From Sulfurimicrobium sp963779055 (GTDB taxonomy: Bacteria > Pseudomonadota > Gammaproteobacteria > Burkholderiales > Sulfuricellaceae): a stretch of 64,000 nucleotides of DNA. The stretch covers positions 558,001-622,000 of the forward strand of contig CAVZWN010000004.1 in assembly GCA_963779055.1 (NCBI GenBank), in the 5' to 3' direction. Shown here piece by piece: positions 17,781 to 26,434 of this stretch. Under the pieces are notes generated by a model. The model was not told where the DNA came from, did no database searches, and was given only the letters and a program-made list of their open reading frames with translations. Within the stretch, counting starts at the first letter, position 1; each line of letters opens with the position of its first letter. The position numbers and the translations under genes were made by a program.

Positions 17781-19064
17781 TTAACCCTCCGCTCTGGCAA
17801 CACGGTTAATCACTTGAATCGCACGCAGGGCGCTCGCTGTCGCACTCTGCACCGCGCGGTTCACATCCAGCGGGTTGGCAGCGCAACCAGCACCGAAGAT
17901 GGCGCCATTGGCCTGATCCTGCTCGATGAAGCCGCTCGAATCACTGACAATTTCAGCCGGGATATTGGCTGCGCTGACCGAAGGCTCCATGCCCACTGCC
18001 AGAACTACCAGGTCATGCGGCGTCGCATACCGGTGATAGCCCTCGGTATCCACACCATGCAGAACCGGGTTGCCATCCTTGTCTTCAAGAATCCGTGCCA
18101 CCTTGGATTTGATGAATTTCACATTCGGATCCGCCTGAACCTTCTGATAGAAGTCTTCGAAACGGTCGATCGCACGGATATCGATGTAATAGATCGTGGA
18201 CTTGCCTTCGTCACCAAAAGCCTCACGCACGTAGTTGGTCTGCTTCAGGGAAGCCATGCAGCAGATACGTGAACAGTGGCGGAGATGATTCTCGTCGCGG
18301 GAACCGGCGCACTGGATGAAGGCCACATTCCTGGCTTCCTTGCCGTCGGATGGGCGCAGAATCTTGCCGCCGGTCGGACCATGCGGGTCGGAAAGGCGCT
18401 CGAATTCGACGCTGGTGATCACATTGGCAAAGCGGTCGTAGCCATAAGGCTGAATCTTGTTGGCATCGTAGGGCTTCCAGCCGGTTGCCCATACCACTGC
18501 ACCCGCCTTGACCTGTACTGTTTCTTCCTGCATGGACAGATCCACGGCACCGTATTTGCACGCCGCCTTGATCTTGTCGGCTTCAGGTGTACCGATCACG
18601 GACGGATCAACGACATAGCGCTGGGGATAAGCCATCCGGCTGGGCAGAAACGCCGCCTTGACCTTACCAAGGTTGTAGTTGAATGCATCGTCTATCATGG
18701 TTTCTGCAGCATCGCCGCAGTCGCCGCAGGCGGTACAATTTTCATTCACATAGCGAGGAGCAATCTTGACGCTGGCAGTGTAATCGCCAGGAGATCCGGT
18801 AATGCCGGTCACTTCAGCCATGGTCAGAACGCGGATGCGCTTGTTCTGCTTGACGCGGCGCTGGTTGATTTCCAGCCCGCAGGTCGGATGACACAGCTTG
18901 GGAAAATAGCGGTAGAGCTGGGATACGCGCCCGCCCAGAGCCGGGTTCTTTTCGATCAGCACCACTTCCTTGCCGCATTCGGCCGCTTCTAGCGCCGCCG
19001 TCATGCCGCTGATGCCACCGCCTACGACCAGAATGGTCTGGTTGGTTGCAACGACTTCCGTCAT
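17781..19064 (-). CDS. qmoA: QmoA / HdrA-like flavoprotein
   Basis: 427 residues. The FAD-binding Rossmann motif is VVGGGISGMTAALEAAECG, with the HdrA-family CHPTCGLEINQRRV segment and an iron-sulfur-type ENCTACGDCGD. It is first in the operon and forms a complex with QmoB. ATG 19064 is chosen because GGAGGA lies seven or eight bases before it; the longer GTG/ATG frame to 19082 would place that ribosome site inside the gene. No aprBA or sat is in the window. Confidence 0.93.
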   Translation of the reverse strand: MTEVVATNQTILVVGGGISGMTAALEAAECGKEVVLIEKNPALGGRVSQLYRYFPKLCHPTCGLEINQRRVKQNKRIRVLTMAEVTGITGSPGDYTASVKIAPRYVNENCTACGDCGDAAETMIDDAFNYNLGKVKAAFLPSRMAYPQRYVVDPSVIGTPEADKIKAACKYGAVDLSMQEETVQVKAGAVVWATGWKPYDANKIQPYGYDRFANVITSVEFERLSDPHGPTGGKILRPSDGKEARNVAFIQCAGSRDENHLRHCSRICCMASLKQTNYVREAFGDEGKSTIYYIDIRAIDRFEDFYQKVQADPNVKFIKSKVARILEDKDGNPVLHGVDTEGYHRYATPHDLVVLAVGMEPSVSAANIPAEIVSDSSGFIEQDQANGAIFGAGCAANPLDVNRAVQSATASALRAIQVINRVARAEG

Positions 19065-19282
19065 CAGGTCTTCCTCCATCACGGATACTGACTCACACCA
19101 GCCCTGATGGCCGGTGCAGTAATCACAAAAATAAACCTCGCAATTTTACTCCCAATCGCCACCCCACATCCGGCTGTTTTAATTGAATCTTCTTATAGCA
19201 GAATAGAGGAGCTAAATTGGTCTAATGCAGTCAGGAATACCCGGCCACGGGTAGCCAGACGTAAAACCTGCTGAAACAGGCT

Positions 19283-19822
19283 CTAAGCCACTTCCGGGGA
19301 AGACGGCTCTTCGAGCGCAACATCAAAGATTTCGAACTGCATTGCCGCCAGATCGCCAATGACATAAGTTGCCGGCGCACCTACTCCACCTACCGTACCC
19401 GGATTAACATACCAGCTATGCCCGCCCTTGATGGTCGGCACAGTCTGGATGGAAGCCTTGTGGTCGTGACCGCAGCACACCAGGTCCCAGTCCCCCGTGG
19501 TTGCCAGCGCGCGCGCGTAGTGGGGGTAGTGAACGATAAAGATATTGCGCCCGCACAGATTGATGCCAGCATCCTGGCCATAGAAACGGATCATGCTGCC
19601 CGGCTCGGCGGCCAGCTTGGACATGGTAAAAAGATCGCCAGTGTTATTGCCGTAAATCACATGCACCGGCAAGCCGAACTTCAGCAGCGACTTCAGAGTA
19701 TGCGGCGCCACAACGTCGCCACAATGAATCACCGCCTCGGCACCCCGCGCCTTGGCGGCTTCTACCGCGGCAGCCATCAGGTGGCGGTTGTCGTGACTGT
19801 CAGAAATGATACAGATTTTCAT
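19283..19822 (-). CDS. YfcE/MJ0936-type metallophosphoesterase
   Basis: 179 residues with the calcineurin-like motifs D-x-H (ISDSHDN), GD (HCGDVV), GNNTGD and GHDH. The family hydrolyses phosphodiesters, with substrates mostly unknown. ATG 19822 begins the first beta strand (MKICIISDSHD); the frame upstream overlaps an intergenic repeat. It lies downstream of ppa on the same strand. Confidence 0.88.
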   Translation of the reverse strand: MKICIISDSHDNRHLMAAAVEAAKARGAEAVIHCGDVVAPHTLKSLLKFGLPVHVIYGNNTGDLFTMSKLAAEPGSMIRFYGQDAGINLCGRNIFIVHYPHYARALATTGDWDLVCCGHDHKASIQTVPTIKGGHSWYVNPGTVGGVGAPATYVIGDLAAMQFEIFDVALEEPSSPEVA

Positions 19823-19835
19823 ATTTATTTCGTAC

Positions 19836-19889
19836 TGGGTGAAGGAAAAACCTGCTGACATGCCTCGCCTCTCACCCTTCACGCCTCAC
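19836..19889. repeat. Intergenic GTGAGG/CCTCAC-type repeat (short copy)
   Basis: CCTCGCCTCTCACCCTTCAC and GCCTCACG at 19860-19889 face GGGTGAAGG at 19838-19846. It resembles in style the TAATGGG repeats at 26.2 and 35.6 kb and fills the ppa/yfcE gap. Weak and partly overlapping the untranslated leader. Confidence 0.35.
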
Positions 19890-19894
19890 GGAAG

Positions 19895-20443
19895 TTAAAA
19901 CATCGGTTTTTCGACCGCATTCTGAAAACGGCTTATGCCATCAAGGATCTCCTGCTTGGCTTCTTCCGCACCCACCCAGCCCTGAACCCTGACCCACTTG
20001 CCAGATTCGAGATCCTTGTAGTGCTCAAAGAAGTGCGTAATCTGGGAAGTGGTCCACTCCGGCAAATCGCGTGGCGACTCGACATTGCGGTAAATATTGC
20101 ACAGTTTGTCAATCGGTACCGCCAGCAGCTTGGCATCAATCCCGGCCTCATCTTCCATCTTGAGCATCCCCACCGGGCGGCAACGCACCACCACACCGGT
20201 GATCAACGGCACTGGCGTAATAACCAGCACATCCACCGGATCACCGTCGTCGGACAGGGTATGGGGAATGTAACCGTAGTTGCAGGGATAGTGCATGGCT
20301 GTGGACATGAAACGATCCACAAACATGGCGCCCGTATCCTTGTCCACTTCATATTTGATGGGGTCCCCGTGCATGGGAATTTCGATAATGACATTGAAGT
20401 CGTTAGGCAGGTCGCGGCCTGATGTTACTCGATCCAGATTCAC
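19895..20443 (-). CDS. ppa: Soluble inorganic pyrophosphatase
   Basis: 182 residues, family I pyrophosphatase. The active-site signature is DDGDPVDVLV, with substrate/metal residues in MHYPCNYGYIP and EIPMHGDPIKYEVDKDTG. It hydrolyses PPi to phosphate in the cytoplasm. It lies just downstream of hppA but behind that gene's terminator, so the cell encodes both an energy-wasting and an energy-conserving pyrophosphatase side by side. Confidence 0.96.
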   Translation of the reverse strand: MNLDRVTSGRDLPNDFNVIIEIPMHGDPIKYEVDKDTGAMFVDRFMSTAMHYPCNYGYIPHTLSDDGDPVDVLVITPVPLITGVVVRCRPVGMLKMEDEAGIDAKLLAVPIDKLCNIYRNVESPRDLPEWTTSQITHFFEHYKDLESGKWVRVQGWVGAEEAKQEILDGISRFQNAVEKPMF

Positions 20444-20503
20444 TTTAAGTCTCTTTCCAAGAATGTTGTAAAAATTTCATTATAACAACATAAGCAAGAG
20501 CCA

Positions 20504-20535
20504 TAAAAAAAGGCGGGGGAAGCCCGCCTTTTTAT
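20504..20535 (-). terminator. Terminator after hppA
   Basis: The stem AGGCGGG/CCCGCCT (20511-20517 with 20523-20529) is flanked by A and T runs and is followed by TTTTTTT on the minus strand. Confidence 0.85.
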
Positions 20536-20550
20536 TCAAGCACCGACCGG

Positions 20551-22605
20551 TCAGATCAGCGGCACAATCATCAGTGCCACGATGTTGATGATCTTGATCA
20601 GCGGGTTAACAGCAGGACCCGCCGTATCCTTGTAAGGATCGCCCACGGTATCACCGGTTACCGCTGCCTTGTGCGCTTCGGAACCCTTGCCGCCAAAATT
20701 GCCTTCCTCGATATACTTCTTGGCGTTATCCCAGGCACCGCCACCAGTGGTCATGGAGATCGCCACGAAAATACCGGTGATGATCGTACCAATCAACACG
20801 CCACCCAGTGCCTGAGCGCCCAGCGTCAGACCGACGATAACGGGAACAGCGACCGGGAGCAACGAGGGCACAATCATTTCCTTGATCGCTGCCTTGGTCA
20901 GCATATCCACGCAAGTGCCATACTCCGGCTTGGACTTGCCTTCCATGATGCCTGGAATTTCCTTGAACTGGCGGCGCACTTCGACCACCACGGAACCTGC
21001 GGCACGACCCACGGCTTCCATACCCATGGCAGCAAACAGGTAAGGCACCATACCGCCGATGAACAGACCGATAATTACCATATGATTGGACAGGTCGAAG
21101 GTCATGGCTACAGCATTAGGGTCAAGTCCGATTGCCTTGGCACCCAGTGCATGGGTGTAGTCAGCGAACAACACCAGCGCGGCCAGGCCGGCAGAGCCAA
21201 TAGCGTAGCCCTTGGTTACTGCCTTGGTGGTATTACCCACAGCATCGAGCGGATCGGTGATATTACGGATGCTGTCATCCAGCCCAGCCATTTCAGCGAT
21301 ACCACCAGCGTTGTCGGTAATCGGACCGTAAGCATCCAGTGCGACGATGATCCCCGCCATGGACAGCATGGAAGTCGCTGCAATCGCGATACCGTACAGG
21401 CCACCCAGGGCATAGGCGCCGCCGATAGCTGCACACACGGCCAGAACCGGAGCAGCAGTGGATTTCATCGACACGCCCAGACCGGCAATCACGTTGGTGC
21501 CATGACCGGTGGTGGAAGCTTCGGCGATGTGGCGAACCGGGCTGTATTCAGTCGCGGTGTAGTATTCCGTGATCCATACCATCGCCGCAGTCAGCGCAAG
21601 ACCGATCAGGGAAGCCAGGTACAGGTTCATCGACGTAACCAGCTTGCCGTCAATCATCACACCCTCACCCAGAATCCAGGTGGTCACAGGGTAGAAAGCA
21701 AGCACCGCCAGCACGCCAGAGACAATCAGGCCCTTGTACAGCGCGTTCATGATCTTGGCACCCGGTTGCGTCTTGACGAAGAAGGTACCGATAATGGAAG
21801 CAATGATCGAAACGCCACCCAGCACCAGCGGATAAATAACCGCTTCGGGTGAACCGGTAATCATCAGCCCGCCAAGCACCATGGTTGCGATAATGGTCAC
21901 GGCGTAGGTTTCGAACAGGTCAGCTGCCATACCTGCACAGTCGCCCACGTTATCGCCCACGTTATCGGCAATCACGGCGGGGTTGCGGGGGTCATCTTCA
22001 GGGATACCGGCCTCGACCTTGCCCACTAGGTCAGCACCGACGTCTGCACCTTTGGTGAAGATGCCGCCGCCAAGACGAGCGAAGATGGAAATCAGCGAGC
22101 TACCGAAAGCAAGGCCAACCAGAGAGTGCGTCGCCTCGGTCGCAGTGGAACCCATGCCGAGGGTCAGGAAAGCATAGTAGCCAGCCACACCCAGCAGGCC
22201 CAGGCCGACCACCAGCAGGCCGGTAATTGCACCGCCTTTGAAGGCCACGTTCAGCGCAGCGTTGATGCCGTCCTTGGCCGCCTCTGCAGTACGCACATTG
22301 GCGCGCACCGAGACGTTCATGCCGATATAACCGGTCAGGCCCGAAAGAATCGCCCCGAGGGCAAAACCAACAGCCGTTTGCCAGCCGAGAGCTACAAAAA
22401 TAGCCACCAGCAAGATCACACCGACGATGCCAATCGTGGTGTACTGACGGTTCAGGTAGGCCTGTGCGCCCTCCTGCACTGCGGCGGAAATTTCCCGCAT
22501 CCGGTCATTGCCCGTGGGCAAACCCAGAATCCACTTGATCGAAAACACTCCATACAGGAGCGCCGCACCCGCACACACTAGAGCAAACAATAGACCGACT
22601 GACAT
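20551..22605 (-). CDS. hppA: H+-translocating membrane pyrophosphatase
   Basis: 684 residues with about 16 membrane helices. The PPi-binding loop GGGIFTKGADVGADLVGKVE and DNVGDNVGDCAGMAADLFE are intact. The GNTTKAVTKG segment carries Lys and Thr at the positions that mark the K+-independent subclass; the K+-dependent type has Ala. It couples PPi hydrolysis (or synthesis) to proton transport across the inner membrane. ATG 22605 opens the first helix (MSVGLLFALVC). Upstream are pfp and adk, which also handle PPi or adenylates. Confidence 0.96.
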   Translation of the reverse strand: MSVGLLFALVCAGAALLYGVFSIKWILGLPTGNDRMREISAAVQEGAQAYLNRQYTTIGIVGVILLVAIFVALGWQTAVGFALGAILSGLTGYIGMNVSVRANVRTAEAAKDGINAALNVAFKGGAITGLLVVGLGLLGVAGYYAFLTLGMGSTATEATHSLVGLAFGSSLISIFARLGGGIFTKGADVGADLVGKVEAGIPEDDPRNPAVIADNVGDNVGDCAGMAADLFETYAVTIIATMVLGGLMITGSPEAVIYPLVLGGVSIIASIIGTFFVKTQPGAKIMNALYKGLIVSGVLAVLAFYPVTTWILGEGVMIDGKLVTSMNLYLASLIGLALTAAMVWITEYYTATEYSPVRHIAEASTTGHGTNVIAGLGVSMKSTAAPVLAVCAAIGGAYALGGLYGIAIAATSMLSMAGIIVALDAYGPITDNAGGIAEMAGLDDSIRNITDPLDAVGNTTKAVTKGYAIGSAGLAALVLFADYTHALGAKAIGLDPNAVAMTFDLSNHMVIIGLFIGGMVPYLFAAMGMEAVGRAAGSVVVEVRRQFKEIPGIMEGKSKPEYGTCVDMLTKAAIKEMIVPSLLPVAVPVIVGLTLGAQALGGVLIGTIITGIFVAISMTTGGGAWDNAKKYIEEGNFGGKGSEAHKAAVTGDTVGDPYKDTAGPAVNPLIKIINIVALMIVPLI

Positions 22606-22764
22606 GATGACACCATCCCTTTTTGCTGTTACTACCAGGCCAATCCGGGCTGGCCCTACGCCCCCGTAAATCATCCCAGGGCCTTCCGGTCCCTGGTCAA
22701 ATTCTGTTTCTTATAGTTTTACAAGCCGATGTTTCTAATGTTCTGAAACGATCTGCTTCTTGCT

Positions 22765-22977
22765 TCAGTTTCTTACTGCAACTCCGTTTTCGAAGCGAGT
22801 GCCCGGCTCAAAACCGAACACCTGCTCCAGATTCATCTCGCGGATCAACTGATCCACCACGCCCTGACCATGCTCCTTTTGCACTTCCGACAGGATCAGC
22901 CTGGCCGAATTGGCGTTATAACCACCGCCAAAGCCGACCTGAATCGAGAGGAGCTGCCGGGCACGGTCAAGTGTCAT
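22765..22977 (-). CDS. Small conserved-looking hypothetical protein
   Basis: 70 residues beginning MTLDRARQLLSIQVGFGGGY, with no signal peptide or membrane segment. It starts nine bases after the PPi-phosphofructokinase stop, so it is likely in the same transcript. The composition is ordinary coding. The family is not recognised; a small regulator of the neighbouring enzyme is only a guess. Confidence 0.6.
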   Translation of the reverse strand: MTLDRARQLLSIQVGFGGGYNANSARLILSEVQKEHGQGVVDQLIREMNLEQVFGFEPGTRFENGVAVRN

Positions 22978-22986
22978 GGCCGGTCT

Positions 22987-24240
22987 TTACAGCTTGAACT
23001 CCGGGAGTTTTTTTGCCACGGCCACATTTTTCAGCGTCACGTAATCCGGCAGGCCATCCTTGTAGGGCGGGTAATCCTCGCCCTGGATCAGCGGTGCCAG
23101 GTAACGCTTGCATTTTGCCGTAATGCCAAAGCCATCCTTGGTGATGAAATCCTTGGGCATAAACTTCTCGACGTTGGCCACATCCTTGAGATCAGCGACA
23201 CCGATCTTGTATTTGTAAGGCGTATCTGAAAGGCGATCCACGGTCGGCATGACCGAGTTTCTGCCCTTGGCTGCCAGCTCCACCGCTGCCTTGCCGAGCT
23301 GGTAAGCCTGCTTGACGTCGGTCTTGGAAGCCACGTGACGTGCAGCACGCTGCAGGTAATCCGCAACCGCCCAGTGGAACTTGTACCCCAGCGCATCCTT
23401 GATCATGTTGGCGACCACCGGAGCCGCGCCACCCAGCTGGGCGTGACCGAAGGCATCACGGGTACCCTGTTCAGCGAGGAACTTGCCGTCTGGATAGTGG
23501 CAGCCTTCCGAAACCACGACGGTGCAGAAACCGTGTTTCTTGACGTTCTCATCCACCTTGGCGAGGAATTTCTTCTGGTCGAATTCCACTTCCGGGAACA
23601 GGATGACCACGGGAATGCCATGATCTTCCACCAGTCCGCCCGCAGCAGCGATCCAGCCTGCATGGCGGCCCATCACCTCGATGACAAACACCTTGGTTGA
23701 GGTCTTGGCCATGGAGCGCACGTCGTAGGAAGCTTCCAGCGTGGACACAGCGATGTATTTGGCTACGGAGCCAAAACCGGGGCAGCAGTCGGTAATCGGC
23801 AGATCGTTATCCACGGTCTTGGGCACGTGAATGGCCTGGATCGGGTAGCCCATGGCTTCGGACAGCTGCGACACCTTGAAGCAGGTGTCCGCGGAATCGC
23901 CGCCGCCGTTGTAGAAAAAGTAGCCGATATTGTGCGCCTTGAACACCTCGATCAGGCGCTCATACTCACGCTTGTTGGCTTCCAGGCTCTTGAGCTTGAA
24001 ACGGCAGGAGCCGAATGCGCCGGAAGGCGTATGACGCAGAGCGGCAATCGCTTCTACGGACTCCTTCGAGGTGTCGATCAGATCTTCGGTCAGCGCGCCA
24101 ATGATACCGTTGCGGCCAGCGTACACTTTACCGATGACATCCTTATGCTTGCGGGCAGTTTCGATCACGCCACAGGCGGAAGCATTGATGACGGCTGTCA
24201 CACCGCCAGATTGAGCATAAAACGCGTTCTTTTTTGCCAT
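22987..24240 (-). CDS. pfp: PPi-dependent 6-phosphofructokinase
   Basis: 417 residues. The nucleotide/PPi site reads NGGGDSADT, with Asp where ATP enzymes have Gly, and the catalytic PKTVDNDLP has Lys; both are marks of PPi use. EVMGRHAGWIAA is the fructose-6-phosphate site. The reversible reaction uses PPi instead of ATP in glycolysis and, in autotrophs, can act in the Calvin cycle. ATG 24240 has GGAGG before it. It is next to hppA and adk. Confidence 0.92.
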   Translation of the reverse strand: MAKKNAFYAQSGGVTAVINASACGVIETARKHKDVIGKVYAGRNGIIGALTEDLIDTSKESVEAIAALRHTPSGAFGSCRFKLKSLEANKREYERLIEVFKAHNIGYFFYNGGGDSADTCFKVSQLSEAMGYPIQAIHVPKTVDNDLPITDCCPGFGSVAKYIAVSTLEASYDVRSMAKTSTKVFVIEVMGRHAGWIAAAGGLVEDHGIPVVILFPEVEFDQKKFLAKVDENVKKHGFCTVVVSEGCHYPDGKFLAEQGTRDAFGHAQLGGAAPVVANMIKDALGYKFHWAVADYLQRAARHVASKTDVKQAYQLGKAAVELAAKGRNSVMPTVDRLSDTPYKYKIGVADLKDVANVEKFMPKDFITKDGFGITAKCKRYLAPLIQGEDYPPYKDGLPDYVTLKNVAVAKKLPEFKL

Positions 24241-24263
24241 TCCATCCTCCAACTATTTACATT

Positions 24264-24614
24264 CTAGGCGGCCCGGGTACTGCGCTGGTCCGCCTCCATT
24301 TTCAGCAGCAGGGATACGCACTCCGCGAGATCATCGTACTCACGGCGCCCGGTGCCATACTGTTCTCTTTTGGAATAAAAAAACTGGCTGCGATAAAGGC
24401 CGTCGCCAACCTTGAAAATCACAAAATGGGCAATGCCATCCGTCCAGTACAGCGTCGGACAGGCAGTCATTTCGCGGTCGGCAGGGTCGAGGCGAATATC
24501 GGAATCCGCCACCTGCACCTCGACCATGCCTGCACCGAAACGCTCCTTGACCGCGGTTTCCACCACCCACAGCTGGGCACTGGTGATATCCGGGATACTG
24601 GCTTTTTTTATCAT
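24264..24614 (-). CDS. Conserved hypothetical protein between adk and pfp
   Basis: 116 residues, soluble and mixed alpha/beta (VEVQVADSDIRLDP, YWTDGIAHFVIFKVGDGLYRS), with no signal or metal motif. It is spaced 13 bases from adk and 23 from pfp, so it lies within the adk-pfp transcript. The family is not recognised. Confidence 0.65.
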   Translation of the reverse strand: MIKKASIPDITSAQLWVVETAVKERFGAGMVEVQVADSDIRLDPADREMTACPTLYWTDGIAHFVIFKVGDGLYRSQFFYSKREQYGTGRREYDDLAECVSLLLKMEADQRSTRAA

Positions 24615-24627
24615 CGCAGCCGGGTTT

Positions 24628-25281
24628 TTATTTCAGCGCGGCAAAAACGGCATCGCGGATCTGGTCCACTTTGCCGACACCGGCAACTTTCACGCACTTG
24701 GGGGAGCCAGCAGCGCCGGATGCAGCCCAGTCGGAGTAGTATTTAACCAGCGGCTCGGTCTGGGCGTGGTAGATATCCAGACGTTTCTTGACGGTTTCTT
24801 CCTTGTCGTCGTCGCGCTGAATCAGATCTTCGCCGGTCTCATCGTCCTTGCCTGCCACCTTGGGCGGATTGAACACGACATGGTAGGTACGGCCGGAAGC
24901 CACGTGCACGCGGCGACCAGACATGCGCTTGACGATCTCTTCGTCGGCCACGTCGATTTCGACTACGTAGTCGATCGGCACGCCAGCAGCCTTCATGGCC
25001 TCTGCCTGGGGAATGGTGCGCGGGAAACCGTCGAACAGGTAACCGTTCTTGCAGTCATCCTGGGTCAGGCGCTCTTTCACCATGCCGATAATGATGTCGT
25101 CGGATACCAGACCACCCGCATCCATAATCTTCTTGGCGGCCACACCCAGCTCCGAACCCGCCTTGACGTGGGCACGCAGCATGTCGCCAGTGGAGATTTG
25201 CGGAATCCCGAATTTCTCCTTGATGTAGTTGGCCTGAGTACCTTTACCGGCACCGGGGCCGCCCAACAGAATCATACGCAT
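24628..25281 (-). CDS. adk: Adenylate kinase
   Basis: 217 residues, long (bacterial) type with LID domain. It has P-loop GGPGAGKGTQA, the NMP-binding FDGFPRTIPQAEAM and LID start GRRVHVASGRTYHVVFNPP without zinc cysteines. It interconverts 2 ADP with ATP and AMP. GGAGG precedes the ATG. The leader holds a perfect 16-base palindrome and a DnaA-box match. Confidence 0.97.
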   Translation of the reverse strand: MRMILLGGPGAGKGTQANYIKEKFGIPQISTGDMLRAHVKAGSELGVAAKKIMDAGGLVSDDIIIGMVKERLTQDDCKNGYLFDGFPRTIPQAEAMKAAGVPIDYVVEIDVADEEIVKRMSGRRVHVASGRTYHVVFNPPKVAGKDDETGEDLIQRDDDKEETVKKRLDIYHAQTEPLVKYYSDWAASGAAGSPKCVKVAGVGKVDQIRDAVFAALK

Positions 25282-25294
25282 GTGAATCCTCCGT

Positions 25295-25310
25295 TATATT
25301 TCGAAATATA
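25295..25310. promoter_or_regulatory. Perfect palindrome in the adk leader
   Basis: TATATTTCGAAATATA is perfectly self-complementary and ends about three bases before the adk ribosome site. It could be an operator or a small hairpin that affects adk translation. No factor is assigned. Confidence 0.4.
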
Positions 25311-25316
25311 AAAAAT

Positions 25317-25325
25317 TGTGGATAA
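25317..25325. promoter_or_regulatory. DnaA-box match upstream of adk
   Basis: TGTGGATAA matches the consensus TTATCCACA on the minus strand exactly. A single 9-mer can occur by chance. Confidence 0.35.
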
Positions 25326-25428
25326 GAACATCTTGTTTTACTAAATTTGCAACAAGGGTATTGCAATTGAACACCTCTGCACATTTAATTTTTTTTATAA
25401 AGTGATAAGCCCAATCTCTCGATTTAGC

Positions 25429-26187
25429 TCAACCAAGCAGGGCACGCACCCGTTCCAGGTCCGCTGGCGTATCCACCCCGGCGGCTGGCGCAAGGCTGGT
25501 TTGTGCAACGCAGATTCTGTATCCGTGCCACAAGGCACGCAACTGCTCCAGCGCCTCATGCTGTTCGATAGCCGCGGGGCTAAGGCCTCCGTAGATTTTA
25601 AGAAAACTCACGCGGTAAGCGTAAATGCCGAGATGCCGGAAAGCCGGAAGACTATCCGGCAACTTCAGAACCTCCGTATTTTCCCAGTCATCCCGGGCAT
25701 AGGGAATCGGGGCGCGGCTGAAATACAGGGCATAGCCCTCACGGTCCAGCACTACTTTCACCACGTTCGGATTTACCATCTCCGCATATTCATGCAACGC
25801 ATGGCAAGCCGTTGAAATCGCCGCCGAGGGATGATCGTGCAGGTGCTGCGCGACGGCATTAATCAACTCGGGAGCAATCAGGGGCTCATCCCCCTGTACA
25901 TTGACAACCAGCACCTGTTCACCCCAGCCGCGCTGCGCCGCCACTTCGGCAATGCGGTCCGTGCCGGAAGCATGTTCCGGCGAGGTCATGCATACATTGA
26001 AACCGCGGGCACGCACCGCATCGGCAACGCCCTTATGGTCCGTGGCGACCCACACTTCATCCGCTCCGCTTTTCAGGGCCTGCTCCACCACTCTCACCAC
26101 CATGGGCTTGCCACAGATATCCGCCAGGGGTTTGCCTGGCAGCCGAGTGGAAGCGTAGCGGGCGGGGATGACGACCTTGAAGCTCAT
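25429..26187 (-). CDS. kdsB: 3-deoxy-manno-octulosonate cytidylyltransferase
   Basis: 252 residues. The N-terminal nucleotide-binding signature is VVIPARYASTRLPGKPL, with GTDRIAEVA and NVQGDEPLI typical of KdsB. It activates KDO with CTP for lipid A-core synthesis in the cytoplasm. ATG 26187 is the true start; the frame upstream is made of an intergenic TAATGGG repeat. It lies next to ycaR and lpxK, both part of the betaproteobacterial LPS cluster. Confidence 0.95.
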   Translation of the reverse strand: MSFKVVIPARYASTRLPGKPLADICGKPMVVRVVEQALKSGADEVWVATDHKGVADAVRARGFNVCMTSPEHASGTDRIAEVAAQRGWGEQVLVVNVQGDEPLIAPELINAVAQHLHDHPSAAISTACHALHEYAEMVNPNVVKVVLDREGYALYFSRAPIPYARDDWENTEVLKLPDSLPAFRHLGIYAYRVSFLKIYGGLSPAAIEQHEALEQLRALWHGYRICVAQTSLAPAAGVDTPADLERVRALLG

Positions 26188-26189
26188 AG

Positions 26190-26258
26190 GTAATGGGCAA
26201 TGGGTAATGGGTAATGGGTAATGGGTTTCCCCATCCCTCATCACCCATCACGCATCAC
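26190..26258. repeat. TAATGGG tandem/inverted intergenic repeat, copy 1
   Basis: Five heptamers (TAATGGG, one as CAATGGG) span 26191-26225, followed by a reverse-complement-like arm (CCCATCCCTCATCACCCATC) to about 26258. It sits exactly between kdsB and ycaR, running over the ycaR stop. A second copy of the family lies at 35583-35650. Confidence 0.65.
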
Positions 26259-26434
26259 ACTTCCTCATCCGCCGGCAGCTTGCGCGCCTCTTCCTCCAGC
26301 ATCACCGGGATATCATCCTTGACCGGAAAGGCCAGACGACAGGGTTTGCAGATCAGTTCCTGTGCAGCCTTCTTGTAAACCAGCGGCCCCTTGCACAAGG
26401 GGCACACCAGTATCTCAAGCAATTTCGCGTCCAT
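26255..26434 (-). CDS. ycaR: Trm112/YcaR-family small zinc-ribbon protein
   Basis: 59 residues. It begins MDAKLLEILVCPLCKGPL and carries CPLC and CKPC pairs, one zinc ribbon as in Trm112 proteins. The C-terminus is PVKDDIPVMLEEEARKL, the family signature. The start overlaps the end of lpxK by 20 bases. In bacteria it nearly always sits between lpxK and kdsB; its exact role is uncertain. Confidence 0.92.
   Translation of the reverse strand: MDAKLLEILVCPLCKGPLVYKKAAQELICKPCRLAFPVKDDIPVMLEEEARKLPADEEV

Noticed and set aside
20671..21852. 393-codon open frame on the plus strand
   Set aside because: Antisense to hppA, rich in His/Gln as expected of a shadow frame, with no domain.
26191..26225. 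TAATGGG tandem as a CRISPR or minisatellite gene
   Set aside because: Units are seven bases with no spacers and occur between genes; it is a simple repeat element.
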